A stretch of 38,080 nucleotides of DNA, taken from contig JASLLL010000027.1 of NCBI GenBank assembly GCA_030747075.1, positions 1 through 38,080 on the forward strand. Direction: 5' to 3'. The stretch comes from Gemmatimonadota bacterium (GTDB lineage: Bacteria > ARS69). The notes under the pieces were generated by a model. That model had not been told where the DNA came from. It did no database searches and saw only the letters and a program-made list of their open reading frames with translations. How positions within the stretch are numbered: position 1 is the first letter of the stretch; every line of letters begins with the position of its first letter. This document shows positions 29,084 through 37,491 of this stretch, one piece after another. The position numbers and the translations under genes are program-made.

Positions 29084-29093
29084 CATTCCTCCC

Positions 29094-29129
29094 GCTGCGG
29101 GATCAGGAGAGCGCTCCCGAACCCGCAGC
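29094..29129. terminator. Bidirectional hairpin between convergent genes
   Basis: GCTGCGGG (29094-29101) pairs perfectly with CCCGCAGC (29122-29129). Inside the loop a second small stem GGAG/CTCC (29106-29109 with 29114-29117) closes AGCG. It lies in the 58-base gap between the plus-strand sulfotransferase and the minus-strand secreted protein, where a shared terminator is expected. No T-run is present on either side. Confidence 0.5.
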
Positions 29130-29141
29130 AGTATTCCGGCG

Positions 29142-30632
29142 CTAACGGACGAGCACCAGCTTTCTGGACTCCGACACTTCTCCCGCGACCAGTCGCGCGA
29201 AGTACACACCGGCCGGGGCGGGCACGCCGCGATCATCGGTGCCGTCCCAGACCAGACTCTGCTCACCCGGCGAGAACACGCGGTCGGCAAGAAGCGCAAC
29301 GCGCTGGCCCTGCACATCGTAGACGGCCAGTCGAGCCCGCTGCTCGCGGGGAAGGCGGAACGCAAGGGTGGTCCGGGGATTGAACGGATTGGGCTGGTTC
29401 TGCGAGAGCATGAGGCGACCCTCGGCCTCCGCAGTTTCTACTGCGGTCCCCGTGTAGTACCCGTCGTCGTACCGGAGCACCCGGGAGATCTTCAGGTTGT
29501 TGCCCCCGCAGGTGAATCCACGATGCTCGTCGTACATGGAGACACCCAGCAGAGCCGTGGCTTCGTTGATGGGCTCTCGTGCCCAGGACAATCCGCCGTC
29601 GGTGGTACCCACGATCGCGGTGCCGGGCTGGCCTCCCGGCCCGTCAGGGCTATAACCCACGGCCCAGCCTTCCGCCGCGCTGACCATTTCAATGTCGGCG
29701 AGAATGTGGTCGTTCTCCGACGGGAAACTGATACGCGGCCAGGTGGCCCCGCCGTTGGTGGTCCGGTAGATCTGGGCGGTGAAGTCCCCCGCGCCTACCG
29801 CGATCCCGAAGGCGGCGTCGACCATGTCGATGCCGCCCATGTACCCGATGCCGACATTCGACAGTTGCTGAGTCCAGCTGCCGCCGCCGTTGCTCGAGTA
29901 CCAGATGGACGACTCATACTGACCGGGAAGTGTCTCTCGTTCCGACATCGGATCGGCTGCTGTCTCGCTGAAGAGTCGCCGCACATGAGGCTCGAAGGCC
30001 TCGGAGTAGTGATCGGAGCGACCGCCCTTCTCCGGCCACGCGCCTCCGGTCGCCCAGATGTTCTGCGAGCCGGAGAAGTCGGCAAACAAGAGGGCGTGCG
30101 TAGCGGGAACGGTGGAGTAATGAGTCCAGCTGGCACCGCCGTTGAATGTGGAGTACAGCCCTTTCGTGTCTCCGAACCCCCAGCTGCCCACAAGATGAGC
30201 CTCTTGAGAACTCCGGGCATTGACGGATCGGAAACTGGCCACAAAGGGGTCGGCCGGGTCCACGGGGTTCCAGCTGCTTCCGCCTGTGGAGGTCATGGCA
30301 CCGCAGCCGTCAGCGGAGAAGGCGAAGACATAAGTCCCCGCAATGAAAGCCGTCGACTTGTCCGCCGCATCCATTCCGACCATGAAGACGCTCAGGTCCA
30401 TGCCGGAGTACTGCATGGTCCAGGTCTCCCCGCCATCGGTGGAGTGATAGATCTGGTTGGTGTTGGTCATCTCGTTCACTCCGGCCACCCACACATCGTT
30501 CGGGCTTGCGCACGCGATGTCCAGAAGCACCAGCCACTGCGGGAAGACATGCACCATTTCCCATTGGCCGGCGAGGGACGGGCACGCTGTCAGAAGAACC
30601 GCGAGGGCCAGGACAGTGCATCGAATCGGCAT
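29142..30632 (-). CDS. Secreted Asp-box (BNR/YCF48-like) propeller protein with FlgD-type tail
   Basis: A 496-residue exported protein. The N-terminus MPIRCTVLALAVLLTACPSLAG is a signal peptide; LTAC could be a lipobox, or cleavage could follow SLA. The body has at least five Asp-box-like repeats (STDGGETWT, STFNGGASW, SSNGGGSWT, TTNGGATWP, TTDGGLSWA) spaced as in photosystem assembly factor-like (YCF48) and sialidase-type propellers. The last 90 or so residues, QNQPNPFNPRTTLAFRLP then VYDVQGQRVALL and PAPAGVYFARLVAGE, are a FlgD-like Ig domain of the kind that tags secreted proteins for surface sorting. GGGAGGAG precedes the ATG. Ligand and role are unknown. It is transcribed away from the beta-helix gene at 30860. 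Confidence 0.85.
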   Translation of the reverse strand: MPIRCTVLALAVLLTACPSLAGQWEMVHVFPQWLVLLDIACASPNDVWVAGVNEMTNTNQIYHSTDGGETWTMQYSGMDLSVFMVGMDAADKSTAFIAGTYVFAFSADGCGAMTSTGGSSWNPVDPADPFVASFRSVNARSSQEAHLVGSWGFGDTKGLYSTFNGGASWTHYSTVPATHALLFADFSGSQNIWATGGAWPEKGGRSDHYSEAFEPHVRRLFSETAADPMSERETLPGQYESSIWYSSNGGGSWTQQLSNVGIGYMGGIDMVDAAFGIAVGAGDFTAQIYRTTNGGATWPRISFPSENDHILADIEMVSAAEGWAVGYSPDGPGGQPGTAIVGTTDGGLSWAREPINEATALLGVSMYDEHRGFTCGGNNLKISRVLRYDDGYYTGTAVETAEAEGRLMLSQNQPNPFNPRTTLAFRLPREQRARLAVYDVQGQRVALLADRVFSPGEQSLVWDGTDDRGVPAPAGVYFARLVAGEVSESRKLVLVR

Positions 30633-30787
30633 ACAGCTCCTCCCAGGGGAATGAGTGAGGGGGGACGCGCATCGTACCAGTTTGTCGGGTTGCGGGGGGA
30701 GTGGGTTGTCGTGGCTCGCTTCCGGAGCGTTCTCTCCGGTGAGCGGCGCTCAAGCCCTCTCAGACCGGCGGTCAGACCCGCCTTGCG

Positions 30788-30817
30788 TTGAATGGGCCTG
30801 TCCAGCCGTGATATTCT
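30788..30817 (+). promoter_or_regulatory. Candidate promoter of the first beta-helix gene
   Basis: TTGAAT (30788-30793) and TATTCT (30812-30817) are separated by 18 bases and end 42 bases before the ATG at 30860. They lie in the 227-base divergent gap 30633-30859. I found no equally good site for the minus-strand gene in the same gap. Confidence 0.55.
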
Positions 30818-30859
30818 GGACTGCTCACGATCGTCCGCAGTCACCCGCCGGAGGTTCTC

Positions 30860-32287
30860 ATGAAGGGAGTTTGCGCCGCCTCTCTTGCCCTTGCGTTTTC
30901 GTTTCCCGCGCTTGCGCAAACTGTAGTCAGCGGCAACCAGTCCGGGGTATGGAACGCCTCGGGTTCTCCCTATCTCGTTGTCGGAGAGGTGGTCGTTCCT
31001 GCCGGACTCACACTCACCATAGCCCCGGGAGTGGAAGTGAACTTTCAGGGGCACTATTCCTTCACGGTGAATGGAGACCTGCAAGCGCTGGGTGCCAAAG
31101 GCGACAGCATTCTCTTCACGACCGATACTCCCGCGGTGGGGTGGGGCGGGATCCGCGTGGACTCTGACGATGTCGTCGCGCTCTCCTATTGTCGCATCGA
31201 ACACGGTTTGACCGCGGGTAGCTATCCGGACATTCACGGCGGCGGCCTCGCGCTCCTCTCGTCGAACGCGATTGTGGATCACTGCCTCTTCGCGGATAAC
31301 GACGCCACCGGAGCCAGCAATGGGATGGGCGGTGCCGTCTACGCCATCTATACCGGCAGTTCCACCGGTGCGCTGACGGAGTTCCTCGAATGTCGATTCG
31401 TTCGGAATCACGCCTACGGCGAAGGAGGCGCGATCAAGTTCACGGGCGACATGAACACGGAGATCACCGGCTGCGAGTTCATCGAGAATGACTGCGGCTA
31501 CGGAGGCGGCGCAATCTCCTGTTACTCGGTCGAGGGCACGAAGATGATCCGCTGCCTCTTCGCGAACAACTACACGATGTATTCCAGCGGAGGGGCTCTC
31601 AACACGATGGGCTACGGGAACAGCCTCTCTCTTGTCCACTGCACGCTGTCGGGCAACAGCGCCGTGACGGGCGACGGCGGGGCCGTGAATCTGGTTTTCG
31701 CCGATGCCGCGTTTGTGAACTGCATCGTGAAGGGGAATCCCGGGATGTACAGCGACAACATCCATCTGGACTTCCTCGGCAACGCCGAGATCCACTACAG
31801 CGATCTGTCCCTTCCCCCGGGCGCGACCGGCAGCAACAACATCAACGCGAACCCGCGGTTTGTGGATCCTTCCGGAGGGGACTTCCACCTCTCGGACATG
31901 TCGCCCTGCATCGACACTCCGGCCAACCTCACCTTCGACCCGTCCGGGCCGGTTCCGAAGGAACCCCACTCTCTGACAAATGCGGGAGGCGTCTCCGACA
32001 TGGGGATGGGCGGACAATCGGCGGCGGATGTCGTGGGTCCGATGAGGACAAGGGCGAGTGAGGCCCACGATGCGGTTCGGCGGATCACAGGATGGCTCAC
32101 TGACACAGGCTCCAGAGTTCGCGAGGGAAACCACACGCTTGAGTATACCGGATGGTCGCGTCGGGGGGCAACCGGGGGCAGGACGCAACCCGGCAGACGG
32201 AGACTTCCGGGTTGCGCGTGGATGGCAGGGAGGCTCAAGATCGCGCCGGGCGCGCCGTCCGGGAATGCCTCGATGCCGGTGCGCTGA
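30860..32287 (+). CDS. Secreted right-handed beta-helix protein
   Basis: A 475-residue exported protein. The signal peptide MKGVCAASLALAFSFPALAQ ends at ALA. Residues about 30-340 form parallel beta-helix coils (IVDHCLFADNDATG, FLECRFVRNHAYGEGGAI, ITGCEFIENDCGYGGGAI, LVHCTLSGNSAVTGDGGAV), a fold used by pectate lyases, adhesins and pectin-binding proteins. No lyase residues are evident. The core closes with DPSGGDFHLSDMSPCID, the usual end of this repeat class. From about residue 395 the sequence becomes Arg/Gly-rich and unlike a folded protein, so the stop at 32287 may lie beyond a frameshift. No FlgD-type tail is seen. GGAGG at 30850-30854 precedes the ATG. Confidence 0.78.
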   Translation: MKGVCAASLALAFSFPALAQTVVSGNQSGVWNASGSPYLVVGEVVVPAGLTLTIAPGVEVNFQGHYSFTVNGDLQALGAKGDSILFTTDTPAVGWGGIRVDSDDVVALSYCRIEHGLTAGSYPDIHGGGLALLSSNAIVDHCLFADNDATGASNGMGGAVYAIYTGSSTGALTEFLECRFVRNHAYGEGGAIKFTGDMNTEITGCEFIENDCGYGGGAISCYSVEGTKMIRCLFANNYTMYSSGGALNTMGYGNSLSLVHCTLSGNSAVTGDGGAVNLVFADAAFVNCIVKGNPGMYSDNIHLDFLGNAEIHYSDLSLPPGATGSNNINANPRFVDPSGGDFHLSDMSPCIDTPANLTFDPSGPVPKEPHSLTNAGGVSDMGMGGQSAADVVGPMRTRASEAHDAVRRITGWLTDTGSRVREGNHTLEYTGWSRRGATGGRTQPGRRRLPGCAWMAGRLKIAPGAPSGNASMPVR

Positions 32288-32321
32288 AGCCTGATCGCGT
32301 CGATTCACCTCCGGAGGCCCG

Positions 32322-33149
32322 ATGAGTTCCAACCTGCAGCGAGTCATTCTCGGTCGATCGGGGCTGTCCGTCTCGCGACTGGGGCTGGGTTCATCGTATG
32401 CGGCTCCCGCCTCGGCCTACGAAGAGGCGTTCGAGCGCGGCGTCAACTACTTCTACTGGGGGAGTCTCCGGCGGGATCCCATGGGGAGCGCCATTCGGCA
32501 CCTGGCCCCGAACCACCGGGATGATCTGGTCGTGGTGGTGCAGAGCTATGCGAGGATCCCGGCGCTTCTTCGGCAATCGGTCCGGGGCGCCCTGCGGAAG
32601 TTGAAGCTCGACGGCGCCGATGTCCTCCTCCTGGGCTGGCACAATGGACCGCCCTCCCCGCGTGTGATGGATGCGGCGGCCGACCTTCGCGAGAAGGGTC
32701 TTGTGCGCAAGGTCGCGATCTCCAGCCATCGGCGGGCCGCCATTCCCGCGCTTGCGGAGGATCGGCGCTTCGACATCTGCCACTTGCGCTACAACGCGGT
32801 ACACCGGGGAGCGGAGCGGGATGTGTTCCCCGCATTCCAGCCGGTGGAGCGACACCGTCGACCGGGGCTGGTGACCTACACGACGACGCGTTGGGGGCAC
32901 CTTTGTGATCCTCGCCGAACCCCCGACGGGGAGAGGACTCCCACGGGGACGGACTGCTACCGCTTTGCGCTCTCCCATCCGCAGGTGGACACGGTGCTGG
33001 CCGGACCGGGGACCCGCGAAGAGATGCGGCAGGCGTTGCGTGCGGTGGAGCTGGGTGCGATGGACGAAGGCGAGCTGGCATGGATGCAGCGCGTCGGGGA
33101 CGCAATCTACGGCAGGGACCGGACCTCGGGTGCGCGCGATCGTCTATGA
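32322..33149 (+). CDS. Aldo/keto reductase-like protein with degenerate active site
   Basis: A 275-residue protein of the aldo/keto reductase fold. It has the N-terminal LGRSGLSVSRLGLGS, the DGADVLLLGWHNG strand and the later VRKVAISSH and HPQVDTVLAGPGT strands of the TIM barrel. The catalytic tetrad is not intact: the usual GxNFFDTA reads GVNYFYWGS (Y45 where Asp is expected), the tyrosine a few residues later is missing, and the lysine position reads VVVQ (Q74). The tetrad histidine may be H107 (GWHN). It may bind NADP(H) without the classical mechanism, or use another one. GGAGG precedes the ATG. The gene overlaps the convergent minus-strand aminotransferase by six bases. Confidence 0.82.
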   Translation: MSSNLQRVILGRSGLSVSRLGLGSSYAAPASAYEEAFERGVNYFYWGSLRRDPMGSAIRHLAPNHRDDLVVVVQSYARIPALLRQSVRGALRKLKLDGADVLLLGWHNGPPSPRVMDAAADLREKGLVRKVAISSHRRAAIPALAEDRRFDICHLRYNAVHRGAERDVFPAFQPVERHRRPGLVTYTTTRWGHLCDPRRTPDGERTPTGTDCYRFALSHPQVDTVLAGPGTREEMRQALRAVELGAMDEGELAWMQRVGDAIYGRDRTSGARDRL

Positions 33150-34043
33150 GGACGCGCTTCTTGCAGCAGACGCGGCTCCTGTATCCGCATGGACGGCGTC
33201 CATGTAGAGATCGTGGAGCGAACGCGTGATCGACCCGGGCCGACCATCCGCAACGGGAGAATCTCCGACGCATACCACGGGAGCCACCTGAACGGTGGTC
33301 CCGGTCAGGAAGAGCTCGTCCGCGCGCGCCAGGAGGTCCTTCGGGAGAGTCTTCTCCCGCGTGGGGATTCCCTCGCGTTCGGCGATCTCCAACACGGTCT
33401 CACGCGTAATGCCTCCGAGAATCCCGGTGCCGAGCGGGGGGGTCAGCAACTCACCCTCGGTCACCAGGAACACATTGCTGGCGGCGCCCTCGACGATGTC
33501 TCCGGTCTCGTTCGCCAGGAGCACTTCGTCGGCACCGGCCTCACGGGCCTCGTTTCGTGCGAACAGAGACACCTGGTAGTTCGTGGTCTTGATTCCTGCC
33601 AGCGAGAACTCCGTGAGACGCAGGAACCGCGAGTGAACAACCCGGATCCCCTGTCGTCGCGCCGTGTCCGCCGCGGAGTCGATGGGGTAGGCCGTGATGA
33701 GGACCGAGGGTTCACCGCATGTCGAGAGGTCCAGGCGCTTCTCCAGCTGGCCCCGGGTCAATGTGATTCGCAGCACGGCATCCGCGAGGCCGTTGGCTTC
33801 CATGACCTCAGTGACGCGGACGCGGAGATCCCCTTCGTTCAGAGTGCGGAGTCCGATGGCGTCCCCGCTCCTCCGCAGCCGGGCGAGGTGCCGGTCCAGT
33901 GCGAACGCCGACCCGCCGTAGGCACGCATCGTTTCGTAGATGCCGTCCCCGTACAGGTATCCCGTATCGAGGACGGACACGCGGGCCTCTTCGGTCGGAG
34001 TCACCCGGCCGTTCCAGTGGACATAGGGTTCGATCACCGTCAT
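33144..34043 (-). CDS. PLP-dependent class IV aminotransferase/lyase (PabC-like)
   Basis: A 299-residue fold-type IV PLP enzyme. The PLP lysine is K152 in AGIKTTNYQVSLFARNEA and the cofactor-binding acidic residue is E185 in EGAASNVF. The start YVHWNGRVTPTEEARVSVLD and the LYGDGIYET motif fit the family, as does the C-terminal LFLTGTTVQVAPV. The group includes 4-amino-4-deoxychorismate lyase (PabC), branched-chain aminotransferase and D-amino acid aminotransferase. Its ATG overlaps the pabB stop in ATGA, so PabC, making p-aminobenzoate from aminodeoxychorismate, is the favoured role. The exact substrate is not proven by sequence. Confidence 0.88.
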   Translation of the reverse strand: MTVIEPYVHWNGRVTPTEEARVSVLDTGYLYGDGIYETMRAYGGSAFALDRHLARLRRSGDAIGLRTLNEGDLRVRVTEVMEANGLADAVLRITLTRGQLEKRLDLSTCGEPSVLITAYPIDSAADTARRQGIRVVHSRFLRLTEFSLAGIKTTNYQVSLFARNEAREAGADEVLLANETGDIVEGAASNVFLVTEGELLTPPLGTGILGGITRETVLEIAEREGIPTREKTLPKDLLARADELFLTGTTVQVAPVVCVGDSPVADGRPGSITRSLHDLYMDAVHADTGAASAARSASS

Positions 34044-35467
34044 GTCGTTCTCTCCGCGAAGTGGTCGGTCGTCTCGGGCTCCAGCGCCAGCCGGAATGCT
34101 TTCGTCTTGAGGATCAGCTCATCCCATTCCGCTTCAGGGGACGAGTCGATCACGATTCCCCCTCCGGCGCCATGATGGAGAATCCCGTTGCGAACCACGC
34201 CGGTGCGGATGGCCACGCTGAACCTCGCCGAACGGTCGAATCCGAGCCACCCGACCGTACCGGTATACACTCCCCGGGCCGCGGGTTCCAGTACTCGGAG
34301 GATTTCCATGGCCCGCCTTTTGGGAGCCCCGGTGATGGAACCGCACGGAAAAACCGCCTCCAGCGCATTCAATGCATCCAGTCCGGGCTTCATGCGCCCC
34401 GTGACCGTGGAGACAAGATGATGCACATGGGGGAAGGATTCAAGGGCGGCCAGCGAACTCGTCTGGACGGATCCGAACTCGCAGACGCGCCCCAGGTCGT
34501 TCCTTGCGAGGTCGGTGATCATCACGAGTTCAGCGCGGTCCTTGCGCGAAGCCGTCAGTTCCCGGGCGAGCACGCGGTCGCGGAGCGGGTCCGGATCTCG
34601 TGGCCGCGTGCCCTTGATGGGTCGGGTGGTGGCCGTTCGGCCCCGGCACTCCAGCAGAGTCTCCGGCGACGAGGAAACCACCGTCGCGCCGTCGGCTTCC
34701 ACGAACGCCGAACAGGGCGCAGGATTGTCGCGAAGGAGGCGTTCAAAAAGGGCGGCAGGATCCCCTGAGACCGGCACGCCGAAGAGTGCGGTGAGGTTCG
34801 CCTGATAGATGTCGCCGCGCCGGATGGACCGAAGAATCTCCCGCACACGAGCCTCATGCCCCGTGCGGTCCAGCGTGCAGGTGGCCGGGCCGTCAGCGAA
34901 TCCTCCGGCGGCTGCGTGGAGGGCCGCGTCCGGCGACAGGAGCGCGTCCTCCAGACGCGTGGCGCGAGCGGTCGCGGCGGCGGGGTCGAAGGATCCGTCT
35001 TCGCGAAGCCCCCACGACACGATCTCCAGTTCGTCCAACTCCGGATTCGCCCGCGCGAAGGTGTCGTAGATCCCGAACCAGACCTGCGGACACAACGGGG
35101 GCGGTTCACGCGGCAGCACCTCTTCAAGGAGTGTGCCGCGTTCATAGGTGATGAACCCGACTGCGCCGCCGGGGAATGAACCTTGAGCCGCAAAGGCGGC
35201 CGAAGGGGAGGGGAGGGCGTCCCGAAGTTCGCGGGATGGCACGGGGGCCATCGATCCGGGGGGCGCGGATTCTGACGAAATGACGCGCAACGGAGAGCAC
35301 CCGAACACCGTCTCGGATGTGGAATCGGCCGCGAATCGGAAGCGTCGAGATCCGGGAAGGCGAGCGAAGAGGCACTCCGGGGAGGCAGGCAGACGGTGCC
35401 GTCTTCGGCAGGGGCCCAAGGTCGAGTTGGCGGGAGGCGTCGTCGCGACGATCGGACCAGTACTCAA
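34040..35467 (-). CDS. pabB: Aminodeoxychorismate synthase component I (PabB)
   Basis: A 475-residue chorismate-utilising enzyme that aminates chorismate for folate p-aminobenzoate. The C-terminal catalytic half has RRGDIYQANLT, SSSPETLLECRGR, PIKGTRPR with K285 (the Lys that marks PabB; anthranilate synthases have Ala here), ITDLARNDLGRVCEFGSV, CGSITGAPKRRAMEIL and GGGIVIDSSPEAEWDE. The N-terminal 150 residues form the cap domain. I use TTG at 35467, just after a run of nine G in the coding sense (35472-35480), which could serve as a G-rich ribosome binding site. The amidotransferase pabA is not nearby, so ammonia or a distant PabA/TrpG would supply nitrogen. Confidence 0.92.
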   Translation of the reverse strand: MSTGPIVATTPPANSTLGPCRRRHRLPASPECLFARLPGSRRFRFAADSTSETVFGCSPLRVISSESAPPGSMAPVPSRELRDALPSPSAAFAAQGSFPGGAVGFITYERGTLLEEVLPREPPPLCPQVWFGIYDTFARANPELDELEIVSWGLREDGSFDPAAATARATRLEDALLSPDAALHAAAGGFADGPATCTLDRTGHEARVREILRSIRRGDIYQANLTALFGVPVSGDPAALFERLLRDNPAPCSAFVEADGATVVSSSPETLLECRGRTATTRPIKGTRPRDPDPLRDRVLARELTASRKDRAELVMITDLARNDLGRVCEFGSVQTSSLAALESFPHVHHLVSTVTGRMKPGLDALNALEAVFPCGSITGAPKRRAMEILRVLEPAARGVYTGTVGWLGFDRSARFSVAIRTGVVRNGILHHGAGGGIVIDSSPEAEWDELILKTKAFRLALEPETTDHFAERTT

Positions 35468-35592
35468 GCGACCCCCCCCCGTGTGAATGCGGGAGAATAG
35501 GGGCTTCCCGGCGCCGGGGCAAGGCGGGCGGGGCGTCTGAGTTGCTGCCGCTTACCCCTCGACGATCGATGAGATTTGTGAGTACGGAGCGA

Positions 35593-35621
35593 TTGCCGCA
35601 CTCGAATGAGCTTGGTATAGT
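35593..35621 (+). promoter_or_regulatory. Promoter of the second beta-helix gene
   Basis: TTGCCG (35593-35598) and TATAGT (35616-35621) are spaced by 17 bases, 62 bases upstream of the preferred ATG at 35683. The site is in the gap between minus-strand pabB and the plus-strand beta-helix gene. Confidence 0.6.
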
Positions 35622-35682
35622 CCGCTGGCCATTTCCCCGGGAAGGGGTTCGGATGCGCCGGACCCGTGGGGGCGGAGGATCC

Positions 35683-36726
35683 ATGAGACCGTCGTTGCAC
35701 AGTGTTCTTCTCCTTTTCGCGTCCCTGTGTCTGGTAGCCCTTTTTGCGGGTCCCGGCGGGGCGACTACCTGGACGATTGGCGTGGATTCGCTGGACTGCG
35801 ACGGGCTCTGCGACTTCTACACGCCGCCGGGGGAAAGCGAGAACGAGGGCATCTGGAATGCCCTCGACGGCGGGAGCGTGACCGCGGGAGATACCATTCT
35901 GGTCTGGCCCGGAGAGTACTCCGGCGGGCTGCTCCTGGAGTCCGGCGTGGTACTGATCTCCCGGCACGGTCCGGAGAACACAGCCATCAGAGGGCTCGCA
36001 ACGGGTGTGCCTGCCGTTCGCTTCCTGAACGGGAATGAGGACACGCGGGTAGAGGGGTTCACTCTCGATTGGGACAGCAACGCGACGGGTCGCGGAGGCG
36101 GAATCTCGGCCAACGCCACGGGGGGAACGATCGAGAACTGCATCTTTCTGAACTGCCAGTCCGGGCTGGGCGGCGGCGTCTATGCGGAGTTCAGCGAGAT
36201 CCGTCTGATCAACAATGTGTTTGTCGGGAACTATGCGGAAGATGGTGGAGGCGCCATTGCCATCACCGCGTGCGGACCCCCGTTCACCGCCAATCCAGTG
36301 GAGATCATCAACAACTCGTTCTACCAGTGTGAGGTTCCCTTCGGCGGGGCCGGAGCGGTCTTCTGGGCGGAGTCGTCGGACTTCGAGTTCTCCAACAACA
36401 TCATCACGGGAACGCTGTCCTCCAACGCCATCCAGTGCGGTCTGAGCAACGAACAGTCCTTCACCTGCAACATTTTCTGGGACAACCCGCTCGGTCCGTA
36501 TGGTGGCGAGTGCATCGACTTCACCGGGTCGTACGACAACCTGAACATCGACCCGCTGTTCTGCGACGCTCCGGGCAGCGATTTCGGCGTCTGTGCGGAT
36601 TCTCCTGCGCTGGGCGGAGGGTGCGGCACGATCGGATATGTTTCCCCGGACGGAAACTGCGCGGCTTGCGGGGGAACTGCCCTGACGCCTGGATCCTGGG
36701 GACTGGTGAAGAGTCATTATCGCTGA
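35683..36726 (+). CDS. Secreted right-handed beta-helix protein with SWG-type C-terminal tail
   Basis: A 347-residue exported protein. Signal peptide MRPSLHSVLLLFASLCLVAL, cleavage after GGA or ATT. Parallel beta-helix coils run from about residue 45 to 290 (GGTIENCIFLNCQSGLGGGV, IRLINNVFVGNYAEDGGGA, VEIINNSFYQCEVPFGGAG). It has many cysteines, as expected for an exported protein. It ends CGGTALTPGSWGLVKSHYR: a linker, then SWGLVKSHYR at the very C-terminus. I see this as a possible short sorting tail, distinct from the FlgD-like domain on the two propeller proteins. ATG 35683 has GGAGG at 35674-35678; ATG 35653 is possible but gives a weak N-terminus. Confidence 0.82.
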   Translation: MRPSLHSVLLLFASLCLVALFAGPGGATTWTIGVDSLDCDGLCDFYTPPGESENEGIWNALDGGSVTAGDTILVWPGEYSGGLLLESGVVLISRHGPENTAIRGLATGVPAVRFLNGNEDTRVEGFTLDWDSNATGRGGGISANATGGTIENCIFLNCQSGLGGGVYAEFSEIRLINNVFVGNYAEDGGGAIAITACGPPFTANPVEIINNSFYQCEVPFGGAGAVFWAESSDFEFSNNIITGTLSSNAIQCGLSNEQSFTCNIFWDNPLGPYGGECIDFTGSYDNLNIDPLFCDAPGSDFGVCADSPALGGGCGTIGYVSPDGNCAACGGTALTPGSWGLVKSHYR

Positions 36727-36828
36727 TCGGCGTTGACCGGTTTTGTATTCCCCCCGGCGGAGCGTAGCTCCCCGGGCCGCCCGGCCACAGGGTCGTTCGC
36801 GGGAGCCTTGATCTTCGGAGGTCGATTC

Positions 36829-37491
36829 ATGTCCGCTTCATCTGCGCCCCGGTGCTTCGCGGTTCCTGCGGCAACGGTCCTTCTCGTCACTTTGGCGGCC
36901 TGCGCCGGATCTTCGGGCAAAGGGACCACCGTAGAGGTCAAGGGAGACCCCATGGAGGTCGTCGCTCTGGCGCACACGGCCATTGCCGCGGACTCGCTGG
37001 ATTCCGACGCGTGGTTCCGCCTTGCGGACGCATGGCAGCGGGCAAACCGCCCGGACTCCGCGGTGGTCGCCTTCGAGAGTCTGCTGGAACGCTGGCCTGA
37101 GTCCGTGGAGGCAGTCGTGCATTACGGGCTTGCCCTGGAAGAGGCCCGCCGGTTTGAAGACGCGCTGGCGCAATACCGCCGTGCCATCGAACTGGATCCG
37201 AAGGATCCCACGCCGCGCGTCAATCTGGGTTCGCTCCTCTACTTCAACTTCAAGCGCACATTCGAGGCCAAGGAAGCTCTGTCCGCGGCACTGGAGCTGG
37301 ATCCGGATCACTCCGACGCCCACTTCAACCTGGGTGTTCTCTTCGCCGACGCAAGAATGTTCAAGGAAGCGAAGCGAGAATGGGAGTTCGTGCTGGATAA
37401 GACACCAGACAGCCCGGCAGGGGCCCTGGCGCGCGAGAACCTGGAGCGGATCAGTCCTCTCTTCCAGGAGGCGGACGCCCCCACGGAGTAG
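36829..37491 (+). CDS. TPR-repeat lipoprotein
   Basis: A 220-residue protein with a lipoprotein signal (PAATVLLVTLAAC; C25) and about four tetratricopeptide repeats (AVVAFESLLERWPESVEAVV, ALAQYRRAIELDPKDPTPRV, ALSAALELDPDHSDAHFNLG and AKREWEFVLDKTPDSPAGA). It probably faces the periplasm or surface as a scaffold. CGGAGG at 36816-36821 supports ATG 36829 over in-frame codons further left. The 102-base gap before it contains adjacent small hairpins (GGAGC/GCTCC near 36759-36771 and CCGGG/CCCGG near 36772-36784) that may end the beta-helix transcript. Confidence 0.87.
   Translation: MSASSAPRCFAVPAATVLLVTLAACAGSSGKGTTVEVKGDPMEVVALAHTAIAADSLDSDAWFRLADAWQRANRPDSAVVAFESLLERWPESVEAVVHYGLALEEARRFEDALAQYRRAIELDPKDPTPRVNLGSLLYFNFKRTFEAKEALSAALELDPDHSDAHFNLGVLFADARMFKEAKREWEFVLDKTPDSPAGALARENLERISPLFQEADAPTE

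Noticed and set aside
28713-30791. 692-codon plus-strand frame over the sulfotransferase end and the minus-strand secreted protein
   Set aside because: It runs through two real genes on different strands without any recognisable domain.
33189-34175. Plus-strand frame opposite the class IV aminotransferase
   Set aside because: The minus-strand gene has intact PLP-enzyme motifs and coupled overlap with pabB; this frame is its shadow.
36759-36784. Intrinsic terminator after the second beta-helix gene
   Set aside because: Only two short 5-bp hairpins without a T-run; kept as a remark under the next gene but not called.
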